From Candidatus Tayloriibacteriota bacterium (GTDB taxonomy: Bacteria > Patescibacteria > Paceibacteria > UBA9973 > UBA6065), in the NCBI GenBank assembly GCA_016215405.1, contig JACRJQ010000005.1:80752-144751 (forward strand): DNA of 64,000 nucleotides. The letters are read 5' to 3'. The notes under the pieces were generated by a model, which was not told where the DNA came from, did no database searches, and saw only the letters and a list, made by a program, of their open reading frames with translations. The position numbers were made by a program, and so were the translations under genes. Shown here piece after piece: positions 49,224 to 59,100 of this stretch (position 1 is the first letter of the stretch; each line of letters opens with the position of its first letter).

Positions 49224-51032
49224 TTATGATTTCTTTTTCGCTTTTTCTCGCTCGGTCTTCTTGAGGAATTGCTTTCGGAGGCGCACCGATTGTGGCGTTA
49301 TCTCGAGGAAGTCTGATTCGTGCATGATCTCGAGGCCTCGCTCGATGGTGAGCGTGAAAGGAGGGATGAGATCGATCGCCTCGTCCTTTCCGGCAGAACG
49401 ATAGTTCGACATGACCTTGCCTTTGCATGGGTTAACGTCGAGGTCGTCGCCTTTCGACGTGTTGCCGATGAGCATGCCTTCGTAGACGGGCACGCCTGCG
49501 CCGATATAGAGGGTTCCGCGCTCCTGGAGGTTCCAGAGGGCGAATCCGACGGCGTCACCGGTCTCCATGGAGATCATCGATCCGAATTCGTGCTTCTCGA
49601 TGGCGCCCACATGAGGCCTAAATCCGACGAAGCGCGACGACAGGATGCCTTCGCCTCTGGTATCGACGACGAACTCGCCTCGGTAGCCGAGGAGCCCCCT
49701 GGTAGGTATCTCGAAAGTGAGGCGGGTGATGCCCTCGCGCTCGACCATGTTTGTCATGATGCCCTTCCTCTGGGAGAGCTTGCGGATGACTTCGCCTGAG
49801 ACTTCGTTCCTGACGTCCGCCGTGACCTCTTCGAACGGCTCGGACTTTACTCCGTCGATCTCCTTGATGATGACCTGAGGCTGGGAGACCTGGAGCTCGA
49901 AGCCCTCTCGGCGCATAGTCTCGAGGAGTATGGAGACGTGGAGCTCGCCGCGGCCGTAGACCTTGAAGGTATCGACGCCTGGGATGCTCTCGCCTGCGGC
50001 AGGAGAGAAGTCTATCCTGAGGCCCACGTTCACCTCGAGCTCCTTTTCGAGGCGCTCGCGGATCTGGCGGGTCGTGACGAACTTGCCCTCGCGACCTGCG
50101 AACGGCGAGTTATTGACGAGGAAGTTGAGCGCGATGGTGGGCTCGTCGACATTTATGGCGTGGAGAGGGACCTGATCAGGGGTCTCACAGATGGTCTCGC
50201 CGATAAAGATATCGGAGAGGCCGGCTAGCATGACGATATCGCCTGCGCCCGCTTCAGTCGATTCGATTCGGTCGAGGCCTTCGAAGGTATAGAGCTTCGT
50301 CACCTTGCCTTGGCGCGTCTCGCCGGTCGGTTTCTTGATAAAGACGTTTTGTCCCACCTTGACCTTGCCCTCGTATATGCGGCCTACCGCGAGGCGGCCG
50401 GTATACGAGTCGTACGCGAGATTGAACGGCTGCATGCGCAGAGGGATCGCGGTGTTCGATGGAGCCGCAGGCACGAGCTCGAGCACGGCGTCGAGGAGGG
50501 GAGACAAGTCTGAGGACTCGTCGGTAAGGTTCCTTTTCGCGATGCCCTGGCGGCCGATCGCGTAGATGGTATGGAAATCGAGCTGCTCGTCCGTCGCTCC
50601 GAGCTCGATGAAGAGCTCGAGGATCTCGTCGAGAGCCTCTTTCGGCCTGGCTGCCGGCTTGTCGATCTTGTTTATGACGACGATGGGCTTCATCCCGAGT
50701 TCAAGGGACTTCTTCAAGACGAAACGGGTCTGTGGCATAGGACCCTCCTGCGCGTCGACGAGGAGGAGGACTGTGTCGATAGAGCGCAAGACGCGCTCGA
50801 CCTCAGAGCCGAAATCGGCGTGCCCGGGAGTATCCACGATGTTTATCTTCGTCCCTTTGTAGTGGATAGAGGCGTTTTTCGCATAGATGGTGATGCCGCG
50901 CTCCTGTTCGAGGGCGTTCGTATCCATGGAAAAGCCCTCTTTGGCGACTCCTGCCTGCTTCATGATGCCGTCCATGAGGGTGGTCTTGCCGTGGTCGACG
51001 TGTGCGATAATCGCTATATTGCGGATCTCCAT
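49224..51032 (-). CDS. typA: ribosome-associated GTPase TypA/BipA
   Basis: 602 residues. Translational GTPase: G1 AHVDHGKTTLMDGIM, switch ERGITI, G3 DTPGHADFGSEVERVL, G4 INKIDKPAARP. Then EF-G-like domains II, III and V, and the BipA-specific C-terminus (GYRGEFVVDTRGEGILSSRF). Assists ribosome assembly and stress translation. The ATG at 51032 (MEIRNIAIIAHVD) is chosen; 56 further upstream codons are open but poor and overlap the promoter area. Confidence 0.96.
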   Translation of the reverse strand: MEIRNIAIIAHVDHGKTTLMDGIMKQAGVAKEGFSMDTNALEQERGITIYAKNASIHYKGTKINIVDTPGHADFGSEVERVLRSIDTVLLLVDAQEGPMPQTRFVLKKSLELGMKPIVVINKIDKPAARPKEALDEILELFIELGATDEQLDFHTIYAIGRQGIAKRNLTDESSDLSPLLDAVLELVPAAPSNTAIPLRMQPFNLAYDSYTGRLAVGRIYEGKVKVGQNVFIKKPTGETRQGKVTKLYTFEGLDRIESTEAGAGDIVMLAGLSDIFIGETICETPDQVPLHAINVDEPTIALNFLVNNSPFAGREGKFVTTRQIRERLEKELEVNVGLRIDFSPAAGESIPGVDTFKVYGRGELHVSILLETMRREGFELQVSQPQVIIKEIDGVKSEPFEEVTADVRNEVSGEVIRKLSQRKGIMTNMVEREGITRLTFEIPTRGLLGYRGEFVVDTRGEGILSSRFVGFRPHVGAIEKHEFGSMISMETGDAVGFALWNLQERGTLYIGAGVPVYEGMLIGNTSKGDDLDVNPCKGKVMSNYRSAGKDEAIDLIPPFTLTIERGLEIMHESDFLEITPQSVRLRKQFLKKTEREKAKKKS

Positions 51033-51088
51033 AAGGCTGCTTAAAAAATAAAACAGAGCCGACGGCTCAGATAGGGGTATATTTAAGC

Positions 51089-51119
51089 AAAAAAAAGCGC
51101 GCCTGGCAAGGGCGCGCTT
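51089..51119 (-). terminator. terminator of the 51142-51894 gene
   Basis: Nine-base stem AAGCGCGCC with GGCGCGCTT and a run of eight T on the minus strand. Confidence 0.88.
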
Positions 51120-51141
51120 CGCAAGCGGGTTTTCGCTCCGT

Positions 51142-51894
51142 TTAGGCCACCGCGGCCTGTTCAGGCGCGTAGCGCTCGGTATCGAAGGACGCGTCGACAT
51201 CGGGCTCCAGGCAGGCCTGGATCTTGGGGAAGATGCCTTCGGCGATGCTCTCGTCGCCGTCGACCTCGATCACGTCGCACGCCGTCTCCTTGAACATCTC
51301 CCGCAGCTGGGGAGCCGTGTTCTGGTGGAGGCGGAAGCGCTTGTGGAAGGTCGGCAGCTCTGCGTCGATGCGATTCTTGCCGTTAGGCTTGTTCTCGCAG
51401 CGATGCATGAACCGGGCGAGGCAGGTGCTCTCGGAGGCCTCGATCATAAAGACCTTGTCCCCCTCGGCGAGATACCCTTCTCGGGCGGCGAACGCGATCT
51501 GGTTCGGCGAGCGGCAAAAGCCGTCGACGAGGACCATGTTAGGCATGCCGTTCTTGGCCATCTCGTCGATCTTCCGTTCGAAGAGGATGATCGCTTCGGG
51601 GTCGGGGATCAGATCCCCGGCCCTGACCATCGGCCCGTAGGCGCGATTGAACTCAGGGTCGCTCTCGAGGAGGTCTTTGACGATGTCGCCAAAGGACACG
51701 ATCCCGACGCGGACGAGCCCGCGATTGATCATGACGCGCAGCCACGAGAGGAGGAGCTTCATGAGATAGCCTTTGCCCACGCACGTGGGCCCGATGAAAT
51801 ACACGAAACGGGTCTCGCGGTATTTCTCGCGCGAGAACAGTTTGGACGCTAGGGGAGCCAGAGCGGCACAGAGGACGGAAACCAACTTGGTCAT
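51142..51894 (-). CDS. adenylate-kinase-like P-loop protein
   Basis: 250 residues. Hydrophobic N-terminus, then P-loop FIGPTCVGKGYLMKLLL, VSFGDIVKDLLES, VLVDGFCRSPNQI (compare DGFPR in adenylate kinase) and a Lid-like Arg/Asp stretch (RFMHRCENKPNGKNRIDAEL). Layout of a nucleoside monophosphate kinase, but with Cys in the P-loop and Cys for Pro in DGFPR. So it may phosphorylate another substrate or be regulatory. Codon use (more CTG, ACC, CCC) is unlike its neighbours. Confidence 0.72.
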   Translation of the reverse strand: MTKLVSVLCAALAPLASKLFSREKYRETRFVYFIGPTCVGKGYLMKLLLSWLRVMINRGLVRVGIVSFGDIVKDLLESDPEFNRAYGPMVRAGDLIPDPEAIILFERKIDEMAKNGMPNMVLVDGFCRSPNQIAFAAREGYLAEGDKVFMIEASESTCLARFMHRCENKPNGKNRIDAELPTFHKRFRLHQNTAPQLREMFKETACDVIEVDGDESIAEGIFPKIQACLEPDVDASFDTERYAPEQAAVA

Positions 51895-52004
51895 TCGGCA
51901 ATGAGGGTCGAGGGTTGATGTATAGGTTTACATCCTATTCATTCTCAGAATAAGAAGGAGCAGGACTGGTGAGGAATTCTACATGAAAACCCGAGCGGGT
52001 CAAT

Positions 52005-52754
52005 TTACCCGTGCTTTGAGAGGAGAAGGAGGAACTCTTTATTGCCCTTCTCGCCCTCGATAGGGGAGACCGCCTCGGCCTCTATCGAGAAGCCCGAGCT
52101 CTTTGCGACGTCGCGCACTCTTTGCAGCGCGTCGTGGCGGACCTTCTCGTCCGAGATGATCCCCTTGAACCTGTCTGCGATCTCTTTGCCGACTTCGAAC
52201 TGCGGCTTGACGAGGGCGACGACCCTGCCGCCGTTCTTAACGAGCTCGTATGCCTTGGGAAGGATGTGTGAGAGAGATATGAATGAGACGTCTATGACCG
52301 CTGCGTCGACGGGTGAGGGGAGGCAAAATTTCCGTATGTCGGTGCTCTCGTGGAGTTCGATCCGTGGGTCGTCGCGAAGGGAGCTATCGAGCTGATCCGT
52401 GCCCACGTCGACGGCGATCACCTTCGCCGCTCCTTTCTTGAGGAGACAGTCGACGAACCCTCCCGTGGATGATCCTATGTCAATGACGGTCGCTCCAGCG
52501 AAGTCGAGCTTGAAGGCCTCGATGGCGAAAGAGAGCTTCTCTCCGGCTCTTGATACGAAGGTGTCGCCGCCCTCGATCGATATGTCGTCCTCAAGTCTCA
52601 CTTCGAGGCTTGCTTTGAGAGCGACTTTTCCATTCACTCTCATTTTTCCTCGCTTGATGAGGTCCGCCGAAAGCGATCTGGAACGGGTAAGCCCCCTCCG
52701 ATAGGCCTCGACATCGAGTCTGTTTCCGTGTTCTAGAGATGAAGGATTTTCCAT
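52005..52754 (-). CDS. tlyA: TlyA family rRNA 2'-O-methyltransferase
   Basis: 249 residues. An S4 RNA-binding domain at the N-terminus (RLDVEAYRRGLTRSRSLSAD, KGKMRVNGK-like) and an FtsJ-type SAM domain: YVSRAGEKL-like VSRAGEKLSFAIEAF, VIDIGSSTGGFVDCLL, VIAVDVGTDQLD, DAAVIDVSFISLSHILP and ALVKPQFEVGK. TlyA 2'-O-methylates cytidines in 16S and 23S rRNA and sets capreomycin sensitivity. TATGGT lies six bases before the ATG. Confidence 0.93.
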   Translation of the reverse strand: MENPSSLEHGNRLDVEAYRRGLTRSRSLSADLIKRGKMRVNGKVALKASLEVRLEDDISIEGGDTFVSRAGEKLSFAIEAFKLDFAGATVIDIGSSTGGFVDCLLKKGAAKVIAVDVGTDQLDSSLRDDPRIELHESTDIRKFCLPSPVDAAVIDVSFISLSHILPKAYELVKNGGRVVALVKPQFEVGKEIADRFKGIISDEKVRHDALQRVRDVAKSSGFSIEAEAVSPIEGEKGNKEFLLLLSKHG

Positions 52755-52760
52755 GGGTAA

Positions 52761-52766
52761 ACCATA
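52761..52766 (-). promoter_or_regulatory. -10 box of tlyA (leaderless)
   Basis: TATGGT on the minus strand, six bases before the ATG at 52754. Confidence 0.45.
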
Positions 52767-53096
52767 CCCGAAGAGTCGGTATAAAGATAGTTTTAACGTA
52801 TCGAGTCACCGGTGGCAGTGGGGGATTTGAAGAACTATCCATGGAGCTCGCGCCCCATCAAAATATGGTATTCATTTTTAAACATTTATAAACATTGATA
52901 GATAATTTACGTAAGTTAGCCACCTAGAAAAATGGGTGTTTTCTAGGTCCAGGACCACATACCAGTAACCGCTGAAGACACAATCCTCTCTGGCCCCAGA
53001 GGTCGGGTCAACAGAGAGGGGGTATCTGGTTCAAACTTCAAATAACGAAAACTCGCGATCGCTCTTTTCCACAGGGCCTATTCCTGGGCTAGAAAC
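52767..53096 (+). other. intergenic region upstream of the giant gene
   Basis: No convincing ORF. A/T-rich around 52860-52915. A ten-base stem ACCTAGAAAA with TTTTCTAGGT lies at 52922-52948. A second stem CCTCTCTG with CAGAGAGG lies at 52985-53019, enclosing GGCCCCAGAGGTCGGG. These could be a leader-RNA structure only if transcription starts far upstream; the nearest -10 (53097) is downstream of both. No known riboswitch is recognised. Confidence 0.35.
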
Positions 53097-53102
53097 TATA
53101 AT
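53097..53102 (+). promoter_or_regulatory. -10 box of the giant surface-protein gene
   Basis: TATAAT, eight bases before the ATG at 53111; no clear -35. Confidence 0.5.
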
Positions 53103-53110
53103 TAGACGTA

Positions 53111-56100
53111 ATGAGCAGCGATCTCTATTTAGAAGGAAAAAAGTATATCTCGTCTAGACGAGCTGCGGCTGAGTATGGCTATACTCAGGACTATGTCGGC
53201 CAACTCATACGCGGCAAAAAAGTAGATGCAAAGATGATAGGCAGGTCGTGGTATGTCTGCGAGGAGTCTCTTGCCTCATATCAGACATCCGCGAACCTCT
53301 TTTTGAAGGAAAAAGCCGAGGCTCTCAAGGCTCAGGCCGCTACGCAAAGGGTCATCTCGGCTCAAGAGAAGCCCTCGCTCGCGTACGCTCCAGACGAGAG
53401 CCCCCTCATGCCGCCTCTCAAGAAGGTTGGCATCGAGAAGCTTATAGACGAGCCAGTCATGTCGAGGGTCGCTTTCGGATCATGGAAGGCGGCTGATCTC
53501 TCGAAGAAGGCTGTCGCTGCGACGCTTTCGCTCTCGCTTGTCCTCGGCGCTGGCTGGTTCACCTATCCCGGTAACGCGAAGGCGGCCCTTGGAGCGATCG
53601 CGAGCGGCCTTCAGAGAGTCGATGATGCGGCAGCGATCGCTATGATCGATTTCGTCGGGCATGTCCGAAACGCTCTCGGAATCAACCTTGCGGCGGTCGA
53701 GAGTTCGATCGAGGGTGTCGAGCGGTCTATCGATCTCGCGACAGAGGCTTCGGAGTCGATCGTCTCTTTCCATGAGTCGAGCGTCTCGAAGGTCGGCGAC
53801 GCGATCGCAAGCGCCTTCGGGTCAGTAACGAAGATCTCGGATGGATTCGCTTCTCTCGCGGCTGTCGGAGCGTCACAAGATTCTTTCCTCGAAAGGATAG
53901 CTCGCGGCGTCTACGAGAGTATTCACGCGCTCTTTGGCGGAAAAAAGCAGATCGCCCGAGAATCGGCACCTGCGCCTCTCGCAGAGACAAAGACGATCGT
54001 CGCGCAGAGCGATCGCTTCGAACCCGTATTCCCTGAGGGCGTCGTACCGGCGACTTCCACCGAGCCTGACGTTTACGCACCGCAGGCAGTGACGGTCCCT
54101 GCGACAGCTGCGGCGTCGCCTGTCGTGAATAACTATTACTCGACCGAAGGCATGAGTGCGGCGGAGGTAAAGGCTCTCATCTCGGCTTCGGAGAGCGAGT
54201 TGCGCTCCGAGATAGCGGCAGCCGCGAGTTCGGCGGCGCGGGCTACCGGAAATGCGCGCAACGCGCGAGAGGATAACAGCGTGGGCGACCAGTACAGGCC
54301 GGTCATCCGCGAGGCGACCATAAAGGACGCGAAAAGCCTCTCCGTCGCAGGCGATACGACGCTCTCTGGCGGCCTTTCGGGCACATCGGCATATTTTAGC
54401 GACGGGATAGGCATAGGCGGCAGCTTGAACGCATCCGGCGGCCTCGTCGTGTCAGGAGCGGCGACATCCTATGCGACGAATACCGCGCCATCCTTTGCGG
54501 CGACCTCCACCGCGGCGACGTCGACCTTCGCCGGAGGCATAGCTATCGGAGACACCGGTTTCGTGTTCCAGCAGGCGACGAAGAATATCGGGATCGGTAC
54601 GACCTCGCCCGATGCCACCATATCCCTCCTGCAGAGCTCGAACGGCACGACCATGATATCGGCGTACCGCGCGACCGACATCGCTCCGTCGGGGGATTTC
54701 ATAAACTATAAGTCGAACGCAGGCACGACCCTCTTCCGCGTCGACAATTCCGGCAACCTCCTCGCTGGCGGCATCATCAACACAGGGAGCCAGACCGTGA
54801 CCTCCGTGTCCGGCCCTCAATTCCGCATCCAATACGACGCTTCGAACGAATTCACGACCACGGTGAGCTCGTCCGGTACGACCACTTTGGCGCTCAACGG
54901 CACGACGCCTTCCTTGGCGTTCACTCCGCAATCGAACCAGCGGAACACCTTCGATTTCACGAATGCAGCCGGAACCTCTATCCTCTCTATAGATACCCAG
55001 AACAGGCGCGTCGGCATCGGCACCACGTCTCCGTCTCGGGCGCTCGACGTCGTAGGGGTCGGAGGATTCCACGATCCGTCCGGGTCCGGCAGCTATTTCA
55101 GGATCGGCGCTGATTCGACCGGTTCATATTTCGAGGGTGATCCTACCGGCAGGCCGGTATCGTTCTGGGTAGGCGGAGCGGAGAAGGTCCGGTTCTCTAC
55201 GACGAGCGTAGGCATCGGCACTACGTCTCCGTCGGCAAAGCTCTCTATAGAGCAGAATGCCGGGGAGACCGGATTCGTCGTCGGATCATCGACGCAGACG
55301 TCGTTTATCGTAGACGCGAAGGGAAACGTCGGTGTAAACATGACCAATCCAAATCCTGGCGATTTCGGAGGAGGCGCTCTCGGAGTGAGAGGCAGGAATA
55401 ATTCGACGACAGGAAGCCTCGTCCTCGTCGGTAACAACGTCACTGGCACGAATCCGGTAGGCAGGGTTGCGTTCACCCAAGAGGTCGCAGGCGTGAATAC
55501 GAACATCGCGTTCATTCAGGCGCTCCGTGCGGGGGCCGACGATGCAGGAGACCTTAATTTCATGACAAAGGCGGCAGGAGGCTCTCTCTTGGAGAGGATG
55601 CGCATAACGTCCGTCGGAAACATTGGCATCGGTACGACCACTCCGGGAGCGAAGCTGTCGGTAAACGCCGCTCTGGGCGACACTAACACCACGCTCTTCT
55701 CGATCTCGTCATCGACATCCTCCGGAGCATCGACCACTTTCGCCGTGCTCAATAGTAATCGAGTCGGTATCGGTACGCTGACCCCGTCCCGCCCGCTGCA
55801 GATATGGACGACCGAATCCGATTCTATACAAGTGAATCGCCAAGGTTCATTTAACATAGGCGACACCGTGGGCCTCATAGCGTTCCAGACCGGCAGCGGC
55901 AGCGGTACAGACGCCAATGCCCAGGTACGTTCGTTCGTAAAGCAGGCTGGGTCTGAATACGTCTCCGATCTTCGTCTGAGGGCGAGGTCACTTGGGGGCG
56001 GGATGAGAGATATCCTCACTGCGGATTATACGGGCAATGTCGGAGTCGGCACGACGTCTCCTTTTGCCCAGCTCTCGGTCAATCCGGACGGGATTTCAGG

Positions 56101-59100
56101 ACCTTCTTTCGCGATAGGATCTTCGACCAGGACGAACCTCATCGTGACGAATGGGGGCAACGTGGGCATCGGGACTTCGAGCCCGCTTACGCGACTCGAT
56201 GTCGTAGATAACGGTCAAGTCGTGGCTGCGTTTCGCGGTTCGAATGATCACAACACCGTTGCGATCGATAACCTCGGCGGGACGAGTTTCAAGAATCAGC
56301 TTTCGTTTAGGACTCAGAACACAGAGAAGTGGGCGATAGGAAACGATATCAATGCGAATGGCAGCGATAACTTCTATATATGGAATGCCACCGGCGGAAG
56401 GACTCCTTTCTCGATCGATGGAACAGCAAACACGATTGTGCTATCGCAGAGCGGTAGTTACAAAGTTGGCGTGTCCTCGACCACGCCATGGGCCCAGCTC
56501 TCTTTAAATCCGAATGGAATTACTGGGCCGTCATTCGTGGTTGGAAGCTCGACCAAGACCGATTTCATCGTGACGAACGCCGGAAGGGTCGGTATCGGCA
56601 CGACGACTCCGCAGAGGTCGCTTCATGTAGTGGGTAACGGCGCGATCATAGAGAGATTTGGTGCAACGCCTCTCCTTGTCCTCCGTGGCGGACCTACCAG
56701 CGCGACCGGTAAGGATTGGAAGGTTAATGTCGACCAGGCGACGAGCAATTTGAATTTTGTCTACGACAACGTAGGTGAGTCAAACAATCAGTTCGCAATG
56801 GGTATCGATACTAACGGCAACCTTGGTATCGGTACGACTACGCCCGGAGCAAGGCTTGCCGTAACGGGAAATGCTTTAGTGAATGGAAACCTCACGGTCC
56901 AGCCTGCGGGTAACGGACCCCAGCTCAACGTCCTCGCGAACGGGTCGGGGAACGATACCGAGATAGTCATAGGAGACGGCCTCGGATCGTTCTGGAACCT
57001 CTCGCGCGAGAATAGCGTAGGGAACGTGAACCGCGGCGACCTCACGTTCGAGTCGTCTGCGGCGGGCACCGTGCTCTCCCTCGAGAATTCTGGGACGGTG
57101 GGGATCGGAACGACGACATCTGCGTCAGGGCTCACCATCGCTTCGACGACAGCGGCGAGCACGTATTTCCAAGGGCTTACGATCACGACCAATAACGCTA
57201 CGAGCTGGGGAAACTACATGATCTTTGCCCGAGGCGGCACATCGAACCGCGGCCTTGTCCTCGGAGAGCAGTACGGGGGAAACCTTGACGCGCCGACCAT
57301 ACGGTCGGCCGGAAGCGTATCGCAGGACCTCGAGATCAGATCCGGCCGCAACCTATCCGGAAACAGCGGCGTGATCTACTTTAATACCGGCGGCGATTCG
57401 ACCGCGCAGATATATCAGGGTACGACCACGATCACGACCGACCTCTCTGTTTCCGGCGAAATCGGAGTCGGCACGACTTCTCCATGGGCAAAGCTTTCGG
57501 TAAACCAAGGAGCTGGTGATGTTGCATTCGCCATCGGCTCTTCGACTCGAACGAGCTTCATCGTCGCTGCGAACGGGCATGTAGGCATCGGCACCACCAC
57601 TCCGCCGAGGCCGTTCTATCTCCAGGGTACGAGCGACGGCACCATCGGAGTCCAGACCACAGCGACGAACAATTACACCGGTATCAATTTGTTCGACGTC
57701 GATAGCAATCTAGTGGGCTCGCTCGGATACGGCAATTCCGCAGCCGGAGTCTTTGCGGACACCGTCTTTGTCGGGTCGCGTAACGCGACTGCTCCTCTCG
57801 CGTTCGTCACAGGCGGCTCGTCCGAGAGGATGAGGATCACGCCGACAGGAAATGTGGGTATCGGTACGACATCTCCGTCGGCTCTCTTTGCTGTCGAGCA
57901 GGATACTGAGGCGAATTCATTCATGATTGGGAATACGGGTAGTACGACATGGAATGGACTAGCGTCCCCATCGCTCGTCGTTAAAGGAGTGAATGGAAAC
58001 GGTAGGGTCGGAGTAGGTGTCGCGGACCCTGCGGCGAGAATGGAGATCCTCAACACCTCTCCAACGAGTGGTATAAACGAAGTGCTTCGGCTGTCGAATG
58101 GATTCACCACAGGTGCTCTCAATGAGCCGGCGATAAGATTTGACAATAGTCTCGGTACGAATTGGTGGAGCATAAGCGCTGTGGTCGCCGGAGGCGCTCA
58201 GCATTTTCGTATAGGAAAGAGTTTGGCGGGCGATCCAAATACGTTGGAAGAATATATAAGAATAGTCGGTAGTGACGGAAATTTAGGCGTTGGGACGACG
58301 TCTCCTTGGGCGAAGCTCTCTGCCTCGAGCACCTCTTCGTATCCTGCGCTCGCGATCGAGCAGAGAGGTGCTGGCGCCGCTGCGGTATTTTTGGGAGGTA
58401 ATGTCGGCATCGGCACCACATCGCCAACGGCAAAGCTCCACGTCTACGGGTCTGGCGGAATCGAACCTATAATCCAGAGCTCGAACAGCTATTCGGGGAT
58501 CACCCTCGTCGGCGGCCAGGCACAGGACGGAGCGAATGGATACGGCATCTATTCCGGCTACCCGACGGCTGGTAATTTCTCTATCGGCGAAAACGGCGTA
58601 GGCACCCGACTCACCATCCAAAAGACGACCGGCAACGTCGGCATCGGTACGACGACACCCTCGGCGATGCTGCATGTTGCAGGTAGTGGGTCGACCTCGC
58701 TCGGGAATGGAGATTTGAGCCTCAAGCTTACAGGTACTGCGGATAACACATATTCCGGTTTCAATATCTATAGTCCGAGCAATTCGAATCAGTTCTTTGC
58801 CTGGGCGATGGCGGGGAGCACGACCGCCGATATGCGATTCGGATTGCCGACAGCCAATGGCGCGTTCATCTTCGCGAATGGACCGTCAGGGCAGACTGTA
58901 TCGAAGCTCGCTATTGGACTTACGACGGACGCTCCTATATATCTCGCGAACGCGAACACGATAAGGCTTACAATCGCTTCGACGACCGGTAACGTCGGTA
59001 TCGGCACGACGACGCCTGCGACGAGGCTCGAGATCTCGACGCCTGCGTCAGGTAGCGGCGTCGACGGTCCGACCCTCAGGCTCACGAACGCGGCCCATGG

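Noticed and set aside
51033..51200. 56-codon upstream extension of typA
   Set aside because: Low-complexity basic translation, overlaps the terminator of the preceding gene; BipA begins at MEIRN.
52922..53019. Riboswitch upstream of the giant gene
   Set aside because: Both stems lie upstream of the best -10 box and match no riboswitch core that I know.
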